Part shown: positions 32,785 to 44,823 of the stretch, piece after piece | How positions within the stretch are numbered: the stretch's first letter is position 1 | How the letters are laid out: each line of letters starts with the position of its first letter | Origin: Struthio camelus | Lineage: Eukaryota; Chordata; Aves; Struthioniformes; Struthionidae | DNA length: 64,000 nucleotides | Assembly (NCBI RefSeq): GCF_040807025.1 | Contig: NC_090954.1 | Span: 12,109,501 to 12,173,500, forward strand | Direction of reading: 5' to 3' | Translations under genes and position numbers: made by a program | The notes under the pieces: generated by a model | Seen by the model: only the letters and a program-made list of their open reading frames with translations | Databases searched by the model: none | Told to the model about the DNA's origin: nothing

Positions 32785-35700
32785 TTTATTAAAGTGAAAT
32801 TCGGCATTTTCATCTTTTACAGACAGTACAGAGTTTAAGTCTCATACACAGTGGAAGCAGGACATTTCCTACACCTCAGAGAAATGAGTTCTACAGTTTT
32901 GCTATAAGTTACTAAGTTACTTTAACAATACACAGCTATATTACACAGTTAAAAATACAAGGTGTCCAAAACATTTGGCATAAGATCAGCACAACGCATG
33001 GAGGCCAGAAACAGAAGAGGGAACACAGTTTTTCTCTCCCAGTAAGCCTGTTAAAACACTCCAAGCCATTCTGCAAGTTATCTACTATTCACCTCTCCTG
33101 TACTCTAACCGTGGAGAGCTGTGGCTAGGACGGGAGTAAACCTTGCCCCGTTGGGGCTCAGCTACCTGCTGATATACAGGATGGCCTGCAGAGTTGCTTG
33201 CAAGGGAAGTTCAGATTTAAGGCAGGAGCCCCCCCAATCTCCCCACACTTTCTTCAACTATTTAATTCATTCCAAACAGGCAAGTCAGAAAGGCGAGACC
33301 AGGGTTAGCTGCGAAAAGTGCAAGGAGTATCTTACATCTCAACAGTTAATTTGCACTTTGAAAGTGGAAAACAAAAACTCCCTAACTTGGAAAGCTAGGG
33401 ACGGCTAAAGGGCATCAGTGTCAAGAGAAGTGAGGCATCAACAACATTCTTTCACCTTTGGGACTCTTCAGTCAACGCTCTGGGCAAGACAAGGACTCCT
33501 TGTGTAAAGGAGGCTACCTCATCTTACCCACTTTTTTAAACTGTAGAGGCAAAGTGACGCTAGTGCTCCAGGGAAGTAAAACGGTCCGCCAATTTAAATA
33601 CACAGTCCTGCAGCAGACCATTCCTTCCCCCTCCAACTGCAGTTACTGCTGAAGATCTCCCATTGGTATTCACATTTGGCTCAACCAAAAGACATAAAGT
33701 GCACAGCTTCCCCCTTCTTCTCTCATTAAAGACCCATTGCAAAAGTTAACACAGAACAAATCTTCCCCCACGCTGCTAACAGCGGAAGCGTTTCATTCAG
33801 TCTCTCCAGGGACTGTGTTCTGTTTCATCTTCTCTTTGCTATCATGACCTGCTTGAAACACACTCTTACTGTGCCTTATTTCGGCTCTTGATTTCAAAGC
33901 CTCTGAAACCGGTCTGCACTCAGGACTAACTTTTAATGAAGACTTCATGTATTTTGGTTAAGTCTTGCACACCAGGGTACCTAATGGTTTACAGCCACGT
34001 TTCTAAGACAAATCGGACACCATAGTATTGGGGGCAAGTGGTACAAACCTGCCTGCTCTCCTTTTCTCAGTCCAAACATCCAAAGTGCCTGGCAAAAGAA
34101 ACATTATCTTTTAATGCAATTGTTTACTTCAAGTTGATATACAATATTCCTTGAGATGCAGAGATTTATGAAAACTGCATGCAAACAGAGTCTCCTTGGA
34201 TATATTTGCACTTTTCAGCCATCAAATTGCTACCAGCTCAAGTCTTCATGCACTTCAAACTCCCTTGAGTTGAGCTCAAGCCAATAATTACCAGCAATAA
34301 TTATTTCTTCTTCCCTTAAGATGAGCAAAGGGTCAGCATACAGGATAAAACTGAGCCTGGAAGAGGCTCAGTTTCCACATTATTTGTATTTTATACTAAT
34401 GGCTTCGGCTCTGATCAAAAGTCTAATGAAGTTAATGCAGCTCTTCAATGAGAATTGAATTAGGCTATGTAATTGAAATAGGCTATGTAATGGCTGGAGG
34501 GCTTTAAAGAAGATTCCTCTGCCCCAGGGTGAATGTCACCTATGCAGGCTTGTAAGAAATAAGCGTCCAGTAGTATAGGTAGAAGGTGACATGTGGTCGT
34601 CCTCCCTGCCCCCAAGGCTTGTGCTCCATGGTTCAAAGCTAGATAGAATTTAAGGCCCATTTGTGAAAAACAAAATGCAAAAGGAAAAAAAAAGTCTCAT
34701 CATGCCAGCCAAAGCAATTTGCGTCTTCCTTTTCCAACCAGTCCCATCTAAAAGTGCTGACAAAATATCCTACCTCATGGCTTCACATGTGTGAGGTTCA
34801 AACACATTTACTTGAATTTCTTTTTTTCTTTTCTTAGAAAAAAAAAAGTTGGAAAGTATTTTTAATTGGCATGCAGCATAAGGAATCAAAAACACAGAAT
34901 GGTATTACACAGAATGACAATTGCATTGTTGCGTTTTCTGGTTATTAGACACTAAATGCTTTTCAAGAATCACAGGCACCCTGAACATGGATATTGCTAC
35001 TGAATTGACGTGTGATTGCAGTTTATAGCATGGCAGCCACAAAGTGGCTAACCCTTCCAACAAGACATCGGCTTTCTTTTGCTAAAGGCTTTTTGCTCTA
35101 GCTGAGTTGCGAACAAGATAATAAGGCATTTGCAAGGGTTTACAAGGCCATGAGGTCTGACAGCCAAAGATTCTTCTGTTTCTTTGGTGTCTTGCCTCCA
35201 AGCTTACCACCTTATAAACGACTGCTAATGGCTGGTAAACATCTTTTCATCATCCCACTTCACTAACTTTTTTTTTTTTCAAAAAGTATAATTGCTTTAA
35301 GAGTGAAACCAACAACAATGACATTTTACATCAATTGACCATTTTCAGAGGAGAGAGAAAAAAAAAAGTTTCCTGGATACCCCCCTCCACACAAAAGCAT
35401 ACCAGTGAATACACCTGAACAGATGGAACCTGCCACCATATTTGTGTGAAAAAAAAATCATTTTGCTGCTGGCTGCTAAAACACCGCAACAGATTCATTT
35501 ACTCTTAGAAATAAAAAAGCCCACAGCAGAAAAAGAAATCCCCCAAACAAACTGCATTTTTACAATTTTGGTCTAGAAGTTACGATGAGGCGATACCCTC
35601 TCAACTCAGAAGCTCATTTTCTCTTGCTAATATCCTCCAAGTACATGAACGCTTTCAAGATTAACATGCATTCAGAGAACATACCATCTTAACCATCTGT

Positions 35701-37721
35701 CCTGAATGAGAGAAGCCAGATCATGTTGACTAATGTGGGAATTACTCCATCCTTTCAATAAGGAAAGGATCAGCGTAATCAGGAAATTTTTAAACATTCA
35801 TGAAATACTGGCACAAGATATTCTCTCCTCATTCCTTGAGCTTGAGTCTCCCCTCTTCTGTCTGATGTTGTTAAAATCCACACTGGGTCGAATGAGGAAA
35901 TGCTGAAACGATCACACTCCTCAAAACTTCACAAATGGGACACGTACCATAACAGAATATTTCTGCGTATGACACAGGACTTAAAAATGTTGAAGTCTGT
36001 TGCACGTGTATTTGGAATATTAGCAAACATTTCAAAGCTGATGCAAACAGCTTGCTTTAAATTGTGACTTGATTGGTAAAGAGATCTAGGAGAGCTTCAA
36101 CAAGAGTTTCAGTGGGTGAACCCTTCATGCCTTACAAAACATGTAATGCAGTACTGAATTGGGATTTTGACCTGCGAGTTTAGTTCTTCAAAGCTTCATC
36201 CAGTTTTGGAATATTAGAACGTGCTATGGACAAAATGCTAGCCAAGGTTTTCCACTGTTCAGTTCATTGCTTAAGGCTTGTTGAGAATACACTCTAAGAG
36301 GAGTCTTGGCATCTCGTAACAGAATGGAGACAATGGTTAGGACAGCAAGGAAACAGAGTGGTGCTTTAAAAATCGCAAGATCCCCTTGAATAAAATTTGA
36401 GGTCACTGGAGAACAGTCATTCACAATCAACACTTCCGTAAGCTTCTTTTGCCAAAATAACCATTGTGTATTTGTAAGGACACCTTGGCTTTAGATAACA
36501 AAATCAGAGTGATTTTCTCCTACAGCGCCCAGTTAAAGAGCACCAGCATGCCACCCTCTGTTTCACAGAATTCTTATGAAAGCACATGTAATGCTCACAA
36601 GAGATGAGTGCTTCAGTACTTTTTGTCCACTTGCAAAGACCAATGAAATGCAACATGCTCCAGTTAGTTCACTACTCTGGTTACGGTGCTACACCCAGTA
36701 GCATAAATCTGCTTTATGCTAAATGGAGACTGCCGAGCGCACTAATCTACACAGCAGTTTTGTGACATCTGCTAAAGTCTAACTTCAATATAAAAGTCAC
36801 ATCACTTGTGACTGATACCTGATCTGACGCAGAGATTAAAAGGCAGATGTCTTAACCTGCTGTTCCACCTATCATTGCTGAGCCTTGCATATGAGGGAAA
36901 CGCACATAATTGAGTGAGTTAAATAAGCATTTCTATCAACATGATCAAACCCAGCAAATAAAGCTACATTTGCCTTAATACCACATTCTGAGGAAACACA
37001 GAAGTTCTCAAATGCTTAGACAATTAAGTAGCAAGTTCTTAAATAAAAGAAATTAGGAAAAAAAATGATTTCAATGAGTTGTTTGGCTTCCACGTTGCGG
37101 AGGGAGGGAAGGAGGGGGGAAAAAAAATCAATTTCAGACCGGTCAAGTAACATTCACTGGAGCAGATTTGGTGAGCTGAAGCATTTGTAGAAGTTTGGGA
37201 CTTGAAGCATTGGCTCAAGGCGAGACAGATCATGTGTAGGTGGGGAGGTGGGGAGCAAGCTTCAGATAAACTTCTGACCCATGCACCTTGATTACAAATT
37301 TTATCTCTGCTGCTATTCCAGTCCTGTGCCAAGGTAAATTGCATGGTGGTTTTGTGATGCAGTCTGAATTCAGTGAATGAATTCCATTTGTGATCTAAAT
37401 TGCACTGAGATGCAGATTTCCAGAAATGGTTTAAAACACCGAGGTGACAGACTCCACAGTCCTACACATGTACTTTGTTTCCCCATTATCCTCATTTCTT
37501 TATTCCAATGTGACTTTGAAATGAGGGGAAAAAAAAGTCTTCAGAAACATGCTAGGTGCATGTTTTCATATATTCCTGATAAGAACGTCTATATTTTCTG
37601 TCATTCAGACTTACTGCATTTAAAAAAATTTACAATATACTTCAACAGTTTTTATATACCTAAAACCACACAATACCATCTGTTCCTTCAAGGTCTCTCT
37701 TATTCCAAGTTCTGTTAATCT
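32785..37721 (-). other. SAP30L: Possible long SAP30L 3'UTR
   Basis: Follows the SAP30L stop on the - strand. An early AATAAA lies at 37499-37504, about 220 bases after the stop. A second AATAAA at 32785-32790 is followed by a GT-rich stretch, as expected of a strong poly(A) site. The intervening 5 kb is unique, AT-rich and free of competing genes, consistent with a long alternative 3'UTR. This could equally be plain intergenic DNA. Confidence 0.35.
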
Positions 37722-37850
37722 TCATTCTAGTTGCTTGCTACCTTCTGATTTCTGATCCAGCCTGCTCTTGTTGTTCTTCACCATATAGATGAAATAAGCA
37801 AGTGTCTCTTTCTCATTCACAGGAATATTCCTGAAGTGACGGCTGACGGT
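37722..37850 (-). CDS. SAP30L: SAP30L exon 4 (terminal coding exon)
   Basis: 42 codons plus [23 protein letters not shown] to SEGSKQLE, completing the Sin3-interaction domain. The acceptor is CTTCTAG. Confidence 0.94.
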   Translation of the reverse strand, partial: TVSRHFRNIPVNEKETLAYFIYMVKNNKSRLDQKSEGSKQLE

Positions 37851-40800
37851 CTAGAAGGACAACATGTAAAGAGACAGAAATTCTGAAATTAAAAAGTAGA
37901 AATAATCCTAACTGGGGGTTCTTTGCGCTTCCCAAAACCGATTTCATGGCCACTGAGCCTAATAAACTTTTAGGCAAACATGCACCAATTCAAAACTGTC
38001 AGTCCTCATTTACCTCTCTCTTTACAGCTGGAACGGGCATATGAAGAGAACATAGTCTTGCTATGTCAGCAGTATTTGCAGCCAACCTACAAGCAGAATT
38101 TGGAAGCCAGAATGTCCTCCTGCCAAAGCAGCATAGCCTCTCCTAAGTGGCATTCACGCCGAGATTATGTGGAGAGCAAGTTTTCCCTCTATCTCAGTAT
38201 TTCAAATGAGAATGTCAGAGTTATCGGAACACTCTTCTGTGTGAACCAGATACGGCAAAGATTTAGAATCAACAGCGAAGCTAACGAGAATCTTTGGACA
38301 AAGGTAAATGCACTAGTTAAGCTTTCACTGAAAGGAACAGGGTATTTGCAAGGGGAGAGACAAGGTTCAGGTTTCAAACCCTGAAACGTTAGCTGTTTCA
38401 TTCTTGGAAAAAGGAATGTAAGAAACATCTTGAAGCTGGTGAGGAGATTTGCTTCTCGTATGGAGGAAACACTTTTTTGGTACCCAACACAGCTCCAGAA
38501 CTGGATTTTGATGCAGGCTGAGCAATGAGTCACTCCAAGAAGATTTATGGAAGTTTGAGTTTTCCTTACGGTGGGTTAGCAGCAGGTGTCTAAGAGCCTC
38601 AGGCAGCAGTGATTCAAGCATGGGAGCTGGACGAGGATCCAGCGTAGGGTCACAGCTGCTCAGACTTCACAGGAAATCTGGGAAGTGTGTGACAACTTTA
38701 AGTTAGGCTCCCCTTAAGGTCTCTTTCTGCTTGCATAGCAGGTTTTTTCTTTTTCCCTCTCTCCTAGGCAGATGCACGGAAAATTGCCTAAGTATGTGGT
38801 CCTTCATGGCAGGAGGTAACAGAGACTATGAACTGTTTAGTTAAAACATGACAAATCAGATCAGCTAATGAAGACATACACCCACCCTGCTTCATTCACC
38901 TTATTTTTCCATGCACTACCCTACACATTCTGTACATTAATTCCCTAGTCTACTTTGAAAGGGAGCAAGAAAGTGTTTTGCTGGCATTTTTGGTCTGTTT
39001 GTTTTAGGTTTTTTAAGGCAAAACAGTTCAATCTTGGTGCAGACAGTTGTGAAAGATCTACTTAAAAACAAAACAAAACAAAAAACCAAAACCAAACCAA
39101 AACAAAATTCATTACCATTCAGTAACTGGTACAGTTCCTCCAAGTTTAGAGGTGACTTTTTCCAGGGAACGCCTTCAGATCAAGTCAGGAGAAAGAACAG
39201 AGCAGATGCCCACCTCAAGATGCACACCAAGCACAACTAGCCCCAGTAACAGAGTTACGCTCTTAACAAGTATCCCATGCGGTGTGAAAGAACCAGTAGA
39301 GGCCCCAAGGAAAGAGTCTTTTATTGACTTAATAGAAAATTATAAAATGCCAGGACAAGGGAGGGGAATACGGAATCTGAAATCACGGTCAGTGATTTGC
39401 CTTTAATAATTAACAATTCCAACAAGTTCAAGAGTCTGTGAGGGAAGAAAAACTAATAGAAACACTGAAAGTGATTATTAGCACGTAAGTTTGAGTTTCA
39501 GTGAGACTAATACCCAGGCCACTAGAAACTATGATCTGTTTCCTGAAAGTGACTATAATTGACTGTGACTACAAACAAGGAGGGAAAGGAAGCAGAGAAA
39601 AGCAAGTTATTAAGACATGCTTTCAAGAGGCAGCTTCAAGATTTCCATGATTGCCTTAGGTGAAAGAAAGCATACAGCCTTCTGTTGACGCCACGCCCTG
39701 AAACTTGCTGCAGAGCACATAGCACAAACTAGTGAGAGAGTCACTAAAGTTACTAGAGCCCAAGAAAATGGCATTTGAGCAGAGGAAAAAGAACAGCTTT
39801 TTTAATAACAGAGATAACACAGCTTCTGTCATCACTTACTTCTGCTAGTTGAGCCTTGTTGAGTCCAGGCCTAGTCTGCAATTTATAGTGTCTCTTGTAA
39901 CGTCGTAGCGTATTCACTTGGAGCTGGAACAAGTCAACCTGGATGTGATGCAGAGAAGGGGGATGAGCACCACCTTTAGCTTCTATTAAGCAGAAATGCA
40001 GAGTTATCTAAATATAACTTTCTTCCTCAAGAGAACTGTTTCTTGCCCACACTCAGAGCCGCATTGGCTTGCCTTAGTGACAAATCTAAGTATATTTTGT
40101 ACTTGTTAAGGCTGAAGGACCAAAATAGCCTCAGGGAAATACAAAATTTTGTTCTGGTTCACATGCTGTCAACAGAACTGCTGGCCAATTTCTGCTCTCA
40201 ATTACACCTCTGCAACCTCTGAACAAAGGGGAACCTTTTGCTCCCACAAGGTTTAAAAAGCTCACACGTGAGTTATCAATTTAGCAGGCCCTGAACAAAT
40301 GGCTTGGAACATAAAACAGAACACAAGGACAGAGAATAAATGAAATTCAAATATTTCAATGGGAAGTGCACCACTTAAAAGCAGGGGGAGGTTACAGGAA
40401 GGAAGATGAAGATCACATGGGCAATACCATGCTTCAAAAACAAAAGGACACTCTGTTGAAAACCAAGAAGAACGCGACATTATGACTGATACACTGCAGA
40501 GCTCCCTGTCGAGTTACGTGATGTGCATCCTCAGTTTTCAACTATCAAACAGCCCGCATGCTCTACAGCACTAAAGCTTTTAGATGCCAGTTGGCTCTTC
40601 AGCAATCATTCTGGTAACTATGGTAAAGCCTGTATTAGAAAGTTTTGACAGAAAACTCCATGGAACAAGAGCACGAACAACTACAACAGAGTGACACATT
40701 CAGCACCTCCAACACAGATATAGCTTTGCCTACAAAACAGTTCTAGCTTTTTCAAAAGAAAAATGCCTTGTGCCAGCCTCCGTGGCACCTCCAGCAGGGG

Positions 40801-43626
40801 GCTCTGCCGATGCGGCTGGAGCCGGGCTCCTCTGCAAACATCACCTTTGCACAACTTTCTGCAATGTCAACAGTACCAGAAACATCATCAGAGCAAACAC
40901 TGTGAACAATAGCACAGAAAAGAGATTACTGTAGTGCTTTGTAACAATAGATTTATTTTCGTCAAAATAAAAAGATGTTAGGAATATGGTCTGTGATTTG
41001 AAGGTAGTTTTAAATAGTACCAAAATACTGTATGCAAAGGTCTGGAGAAGCTTAGTATCTCTGGATACCATCTACCCAAGCATAAAGTGACTGGACCAAC
41101 CGGACTCTCTGGTACATCATTTACAAAATGATGTATGCTAGATAACAAAAAACCATTTGGGGCCCCAGTTATCGCTAAAAATATTTCATTTTAACCTTTA
41201 AAAGAGGATTATCACCAAACCCTATTTTAACACCTCACTGTTCGGAAGCTCTACGTACATGAAGCTGTACAGTTACATTATCGTACCTCTTTTCATAGAA
41301 AGCTTTATACGGACAAAGAACTCATCCAGGGATGAGGATAAAAACTGGAATATTACATATCAAGTAAAATCTTCCTGAAAACTGAGTTTAAAACCACAGC
41401 AGTTTCAGTTAAGCTAAAAATTTAAAATTTGGAAATTTTCATGCATCTGAAAACATAGAAGTGAAACGGCAACATGCTCAAAATTGGTAAAGCATCCTAC
41501 ACCCACTTCAGACCCCTACTAACCTCTGGAACATCCGTTTCATGCTCAGGAGAGTCACCTCCATCATCGCTTGTCTTCCTCTTTCTTTTGTTTCGGACAC
41601 TTTGAATGAAATTCTTGTGGAAATCGCAAATATATAGATGCCTCACCTAAGAATCAAAAGTGGTGAAAAAAAACAATCAAAACAGGTACTGTAAAACCAG
41701 CATCCCAAACAGCCACTTAGACACCAGTGCTACAGAAGGCACGCTTCCTACCTCATGACCGACATTAAGGAAATTCTATTCTTAAACCCTGGGCCTCATA
41801 TCATACTCTTGAATTAAAGATAATTTACATTACAAGCACTAAAGACATGGGAAGTGAAGTACTCAAGAACTCCAGCTGAAACTGAATCTCTGCTGATAAT
41901 TTCTTTTTTATAGCTGTGATCACATGTCAAGAGAGGGGGAAAAAAAAAAAGTAATTGTCTGCAGGAAGTATATTCGCTTCAGGAGTTACTACGAGGTGGT
42001 TAAGAGAAATATTATTCTTTCCAGTGCTCGTGAACTTTCTTATTAGAACAGTACATGAGATTAATAATGCAAGTTGTTTCAAAGTCAAGTCAGAATAAAA
42101 AAACCTCAGTTACAGCAAACAAACTAAAAGGAAAAATGTCTCATTCCTGTAGCTTATGCTGTTATGGAAAATCATTTTAAACAGAGATTATTTCACAAGG
42201 ATTAGTGCATATATACAAAAATGGACCGCAAAATTAACTGACACCATAAGGCACAAATGTCTTCAGACAACAAATGCATCCTACATTTGGAATCACTTTA
42301 CATAGACAGCTTCATACTTTCCCTTCATGTTCATTTCATTAGCCTGATTTCCTCTTTTTATTCCTAAGGCCTTTCCTCTGGTAACAAATCATTTTTTCTA
42401 CAATGAAAAGAATGACTGTACTACTACAAAAACCTGCTGAGGACTCAGACCAGGAGAAAAACTTAACTTCTTTAAAAATAAGTTTATATTTCAAATTTAA
42501 TCTCTCCTCACACGATATTTTATGTTTTGGCCACATAAAAGCGACCTAACTACCTAGAGAAACTGTGAAACAGTCCAACTCAAAACCTCACCTTTCTGTT
42601 TTCAGTTGTTTTAACTTTTAAAGACCAGGTAAGAACCGCTTACAGAGCAGACTTATGTTAACAGAGTTGCTTTTAAGGAATTCCTTCTGTAAACCTGACA
42701 GGCTGCTCCGCTCTACCTATCCTCTACTCAGCAAACAGCCTGTTTCTATCTGGAGCTGACAGCTGTCATTCAATATCATTAAGGGGTCAGCAGCAAATAG
42801 GGCTGTTTAGTGCCAACCACAGAGCAAATATGCAGCTGCTGTATTTAAGAAGTAGTACACCTCACATTCAGTTGCGACAGTTTTTAAATAATCTGCTTCA
42901 CCAGAACATGCAATCTTCCTAACTAAAGGAGTTGGTCACATCTCGCCAAAAGAGCAGTAACCCACATATATTATTTCACCAAGCAGCACCTGCATTTTTC
43001 AATTCGAAAACTAAAACCAGCGCTAGCGCCTCCGAAGCGAGGACAAGTCGCTCCTTTGCTCACCCTGCACACAACCTGCTGCCCTCGGTAGGAAAGCTTC
43101 CTTCTCAACCCCGTTTTTCTCGACCTGCCTCACCAAGGCTCACGTTACGACGGGCGCCATCAGGAAGCACCGTATCTTTACCACGGCGTGTTTGCCTCTA
43201 ATCCTACCGCAGCAACGCGGGATGGGAAAAAAAAAAAAAAAACCCAGCCACGGTGCAGGGGAACTCAGCCGGCAACACAGAGCCGCGCCGCGCCGCACCG
43301 GGGGCAGCGGGAGCCCCCGCGGGGGCGGGAGAGGGCTCCTGGGGGGCGGCGGCGGCCGGCCCCGCGCCCGCGGGAGCTGCAGTGCGGCGGCGGGCGCGCC
43401 GCCCGCCGGCGCGGGGGCTCTCGGCGGGGCCCGGACTCACACTTTTGTCGATGTCCAGCTTCAGCTTCTTCTGCGAGATGCTCTTCTGGATCCGCTTGCT
43501 GAAGGACGCGTTGCCGGCGGGGCGCACGCAGCGGTCCCCGTCGTCGATGAGGCAGCAGCTCTGGCCGTAGAAGGGGGCGGCGGGAGGCCCATCCCGGCTG
43601 TCCTCCTCGGTGCTGAAACCATTCAT
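37722..43626 (-). CDS. SAP30L: SAP30L, SAP30-like Sin3-HDAC corepressor subunit
   Basis: Four exons on the - strand (43626-43441, 41646-41524, 39938-39840, 37850-37722), all phase 0 with GT/AG sites, give 178 residues (human about 183). The protein bridges Sin3 to histone deacetylase and binds DNA and phosphoinositides in the nucleus and nucleolus. The zinc module is visible: Cys24/Cys25, Cys33, then ICDFH with Cys69 and His72. RNKRKRK (80-86) is the basic nuclear/nucleolar and lipid-binding stretch, followed by an acidic linker ([13 protein letters not shown]). The Sin3-binding half follows ([52 protein letters not shown]). The start [15 protein letters not shown] is the family N-terminus. 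SAP30 itself is longer at the N-terminus, so this is the -like paralogue. It lies between HAND1 and GALNT10, as in other vertebrates. Confidence 0.96.
39840..39938 (-). CDS. SAP30L: SAP30L exon 3
   Basis: 33 codons, [20 protein letters not shown] to KAQLAE, the start of the Sin3-interaction domain. The acceptor is CATCCAG and the donor GAA|GTAAGT. Confidence 0.94.
41524..41646 (-). CDS. SAP30L: SAP30L exon 2
   Basis: 41 codons, from [13 protein letters not shown] to the acidic HETDVPE. It holds the last zinc ligands (Cys69, His72) and the basic RNKRKRK stretch. The acceptor is TTCTTAG and the donor is GTTAGT, a weaker but valid GT site. Confidence 0.94.
43441..43626 (-). CDS. SAP30L: SAP30L exon 1
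   Basis: 62 codons, MNGFST to LDIDKS, inside the CpG island. It carries the first zinc ligands ([10 protein letters not shown]). The donor is AGT|GTGAGT. The Ala/Pro stretch before YGQSCC is a few residues shorter than in human. Confidence 0.95.
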
Positions 43627-44250
43627 CGCCCACCTGCCCGCCCCGCGCCCCGCCCGGGGAGCCGGGAACCGGCGGGCAGAGCCGCCCCCCGCCGCCGGGG
43701 CTCTCCGCGCCCGCGGGGGGACCCCGCCGCCCCCGCGGGGGCCCCCCGCTCCCTCAGGGGCCCCCTCGCGGGGGGACCCCCCTCAGCCCCCGCGGAAGCA
43801 GTGGCGCCGCCAGGAGGGCCGGGCCGGGCCGGGCCGGGCCGGGCCGCCCCCCGCCGCACCGCACCGCACCGCGCCGCGCCGCGCCGGGCCCCTCAGCGCG
43901 GGCCGGGCGCCCCGAAGAGCCGCCGCCGCCGCCTGCGGGAAGCCGGGACCCCGCACGCACCACACACACACACAAAACCGCCTCCCCGGCAGCGGAAGTC
44001 CCGCCCTCCCGGCCCGCAAGCAACGCGCCGGTTGGGCGACGAGGCTCCCGGGGCGGGGCGCTCCGCCGGCGCTTCGCGCGCCTATTGGAGGAGGACGCTG
44101 CCTGTCCGATCGCGCCGCGCTGCCCCGGCCCGCCTCCGCGCCCGCACGGCAGCCGGAAGGTCGCCGCGAGACGGGCGCGCGAGCGCGAGGAGGGGGAGGG
44201 CGGCGCGCGCCGTTGCTAGGGCACCGCAGTCCCCCCTTCCCCCTCCCCCC
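43627..44250 (-). promoter_or_regulatory. SAP30L: SAP30L CpG-island promoter
   Basis: A CpG island without a TATA box. It includes GGGCC repeats (43815-43845) and GCACC/GCGCC repeats (43855-43885). Further out are an ETS-type CGGAAGT at 43993-43999, a GC box near 44050-44060, a CCAAT box (ATTGG on +, 44084-44088) and an X-box-like GTTGCTAGGGCACC at 44212-44225. This is a housekeeping-type promoter. Start sites are probably dispersed between about 43700 and 44050. Confidence 0.65.
43815..43885 (+). repeat. GGGCC and GCACC pentamer repeats
   Basis: About six GGGCC units are followed by a GCACC/GCGCC pentamer run, both within the SAP30L 5' region. They are simple repeats typical of GC-rich avian promoters and likely to be polymorphic. 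Confidence 0.85.
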
Positions 44251-44801
44251 CACGACCGTTACCGGCCGTTGACAGGGCGGCGGGCGCCGGCGGGGAGGGA
44301 GCGCGCTGCCCGCGCCGCCATCCCGTCACGGCCGCCCCGGCCGCCGCCTGCCCTTCCTGCGAGAAGAAGGAGCGTTTGCTGAAGAAACTCGGCGTCTCCC
44401 CCCTCCGCTGCCCTCGCGCGAGGCGACAGAGCCGGTGCCCGGCCTTGTCGGCCGGGGAGGAGGGGGCGGAGGGACCTCGCAGAGCGCGTGAGGCGGCGGC
44501 GCGCGGGCTCCCTGCGGCCCGCGGCACCCGCCGCCTCGCGCGCTGGAGACACCCCCAGCCTCTGGCTGCAGCGCTGCCCGTCGCAGTCTGTGGGCCACAG
44601 GTTCACAACCCGACGTTCCTCTGCGTGGCAAAAGCTGAATCAGCATCGCTCTAATACACCACGAAAGAAAACAGATAGGCTGAATTGCTGAATGTGCGTT
44701 TCTGGCACAGTCCCCTTTGTGAAAAAAAAAAAAAAAAAAACTTACTTGGACATGGTCTGCAAGTACCTGTTCTTGGTTGGGACGTCACGTGAAGCTCCTG
44801 A

Positions 44802-44823
44802 CCTAGCTAGCACCTAGCTAGCA
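44802..44823 (+). repeat. 11-base tandem dimer CCTAGCTAGCA
   Basis: Two perfect copies of CCTAGCTAGCA. Each unit contains the palindrome CTAGCTAG. A GTCACGTGA E-box (44784-44792) lies just before it. Confidence 0.9.

Noticed and set aside
43192-44382. 396-codon plus-strand frame antisense to SAP30L exon 1
   Set aside because: Pure CpG-island translation (Arg/Pro/Ala), antisense to a certain exon; no recognisable protein.
44722-44740. Run of 19 A as the tail of a processed pseudogene
   Set aside because: The preceding sequence shows no similarity to a known coding transcript, and no flanking duplication was found.
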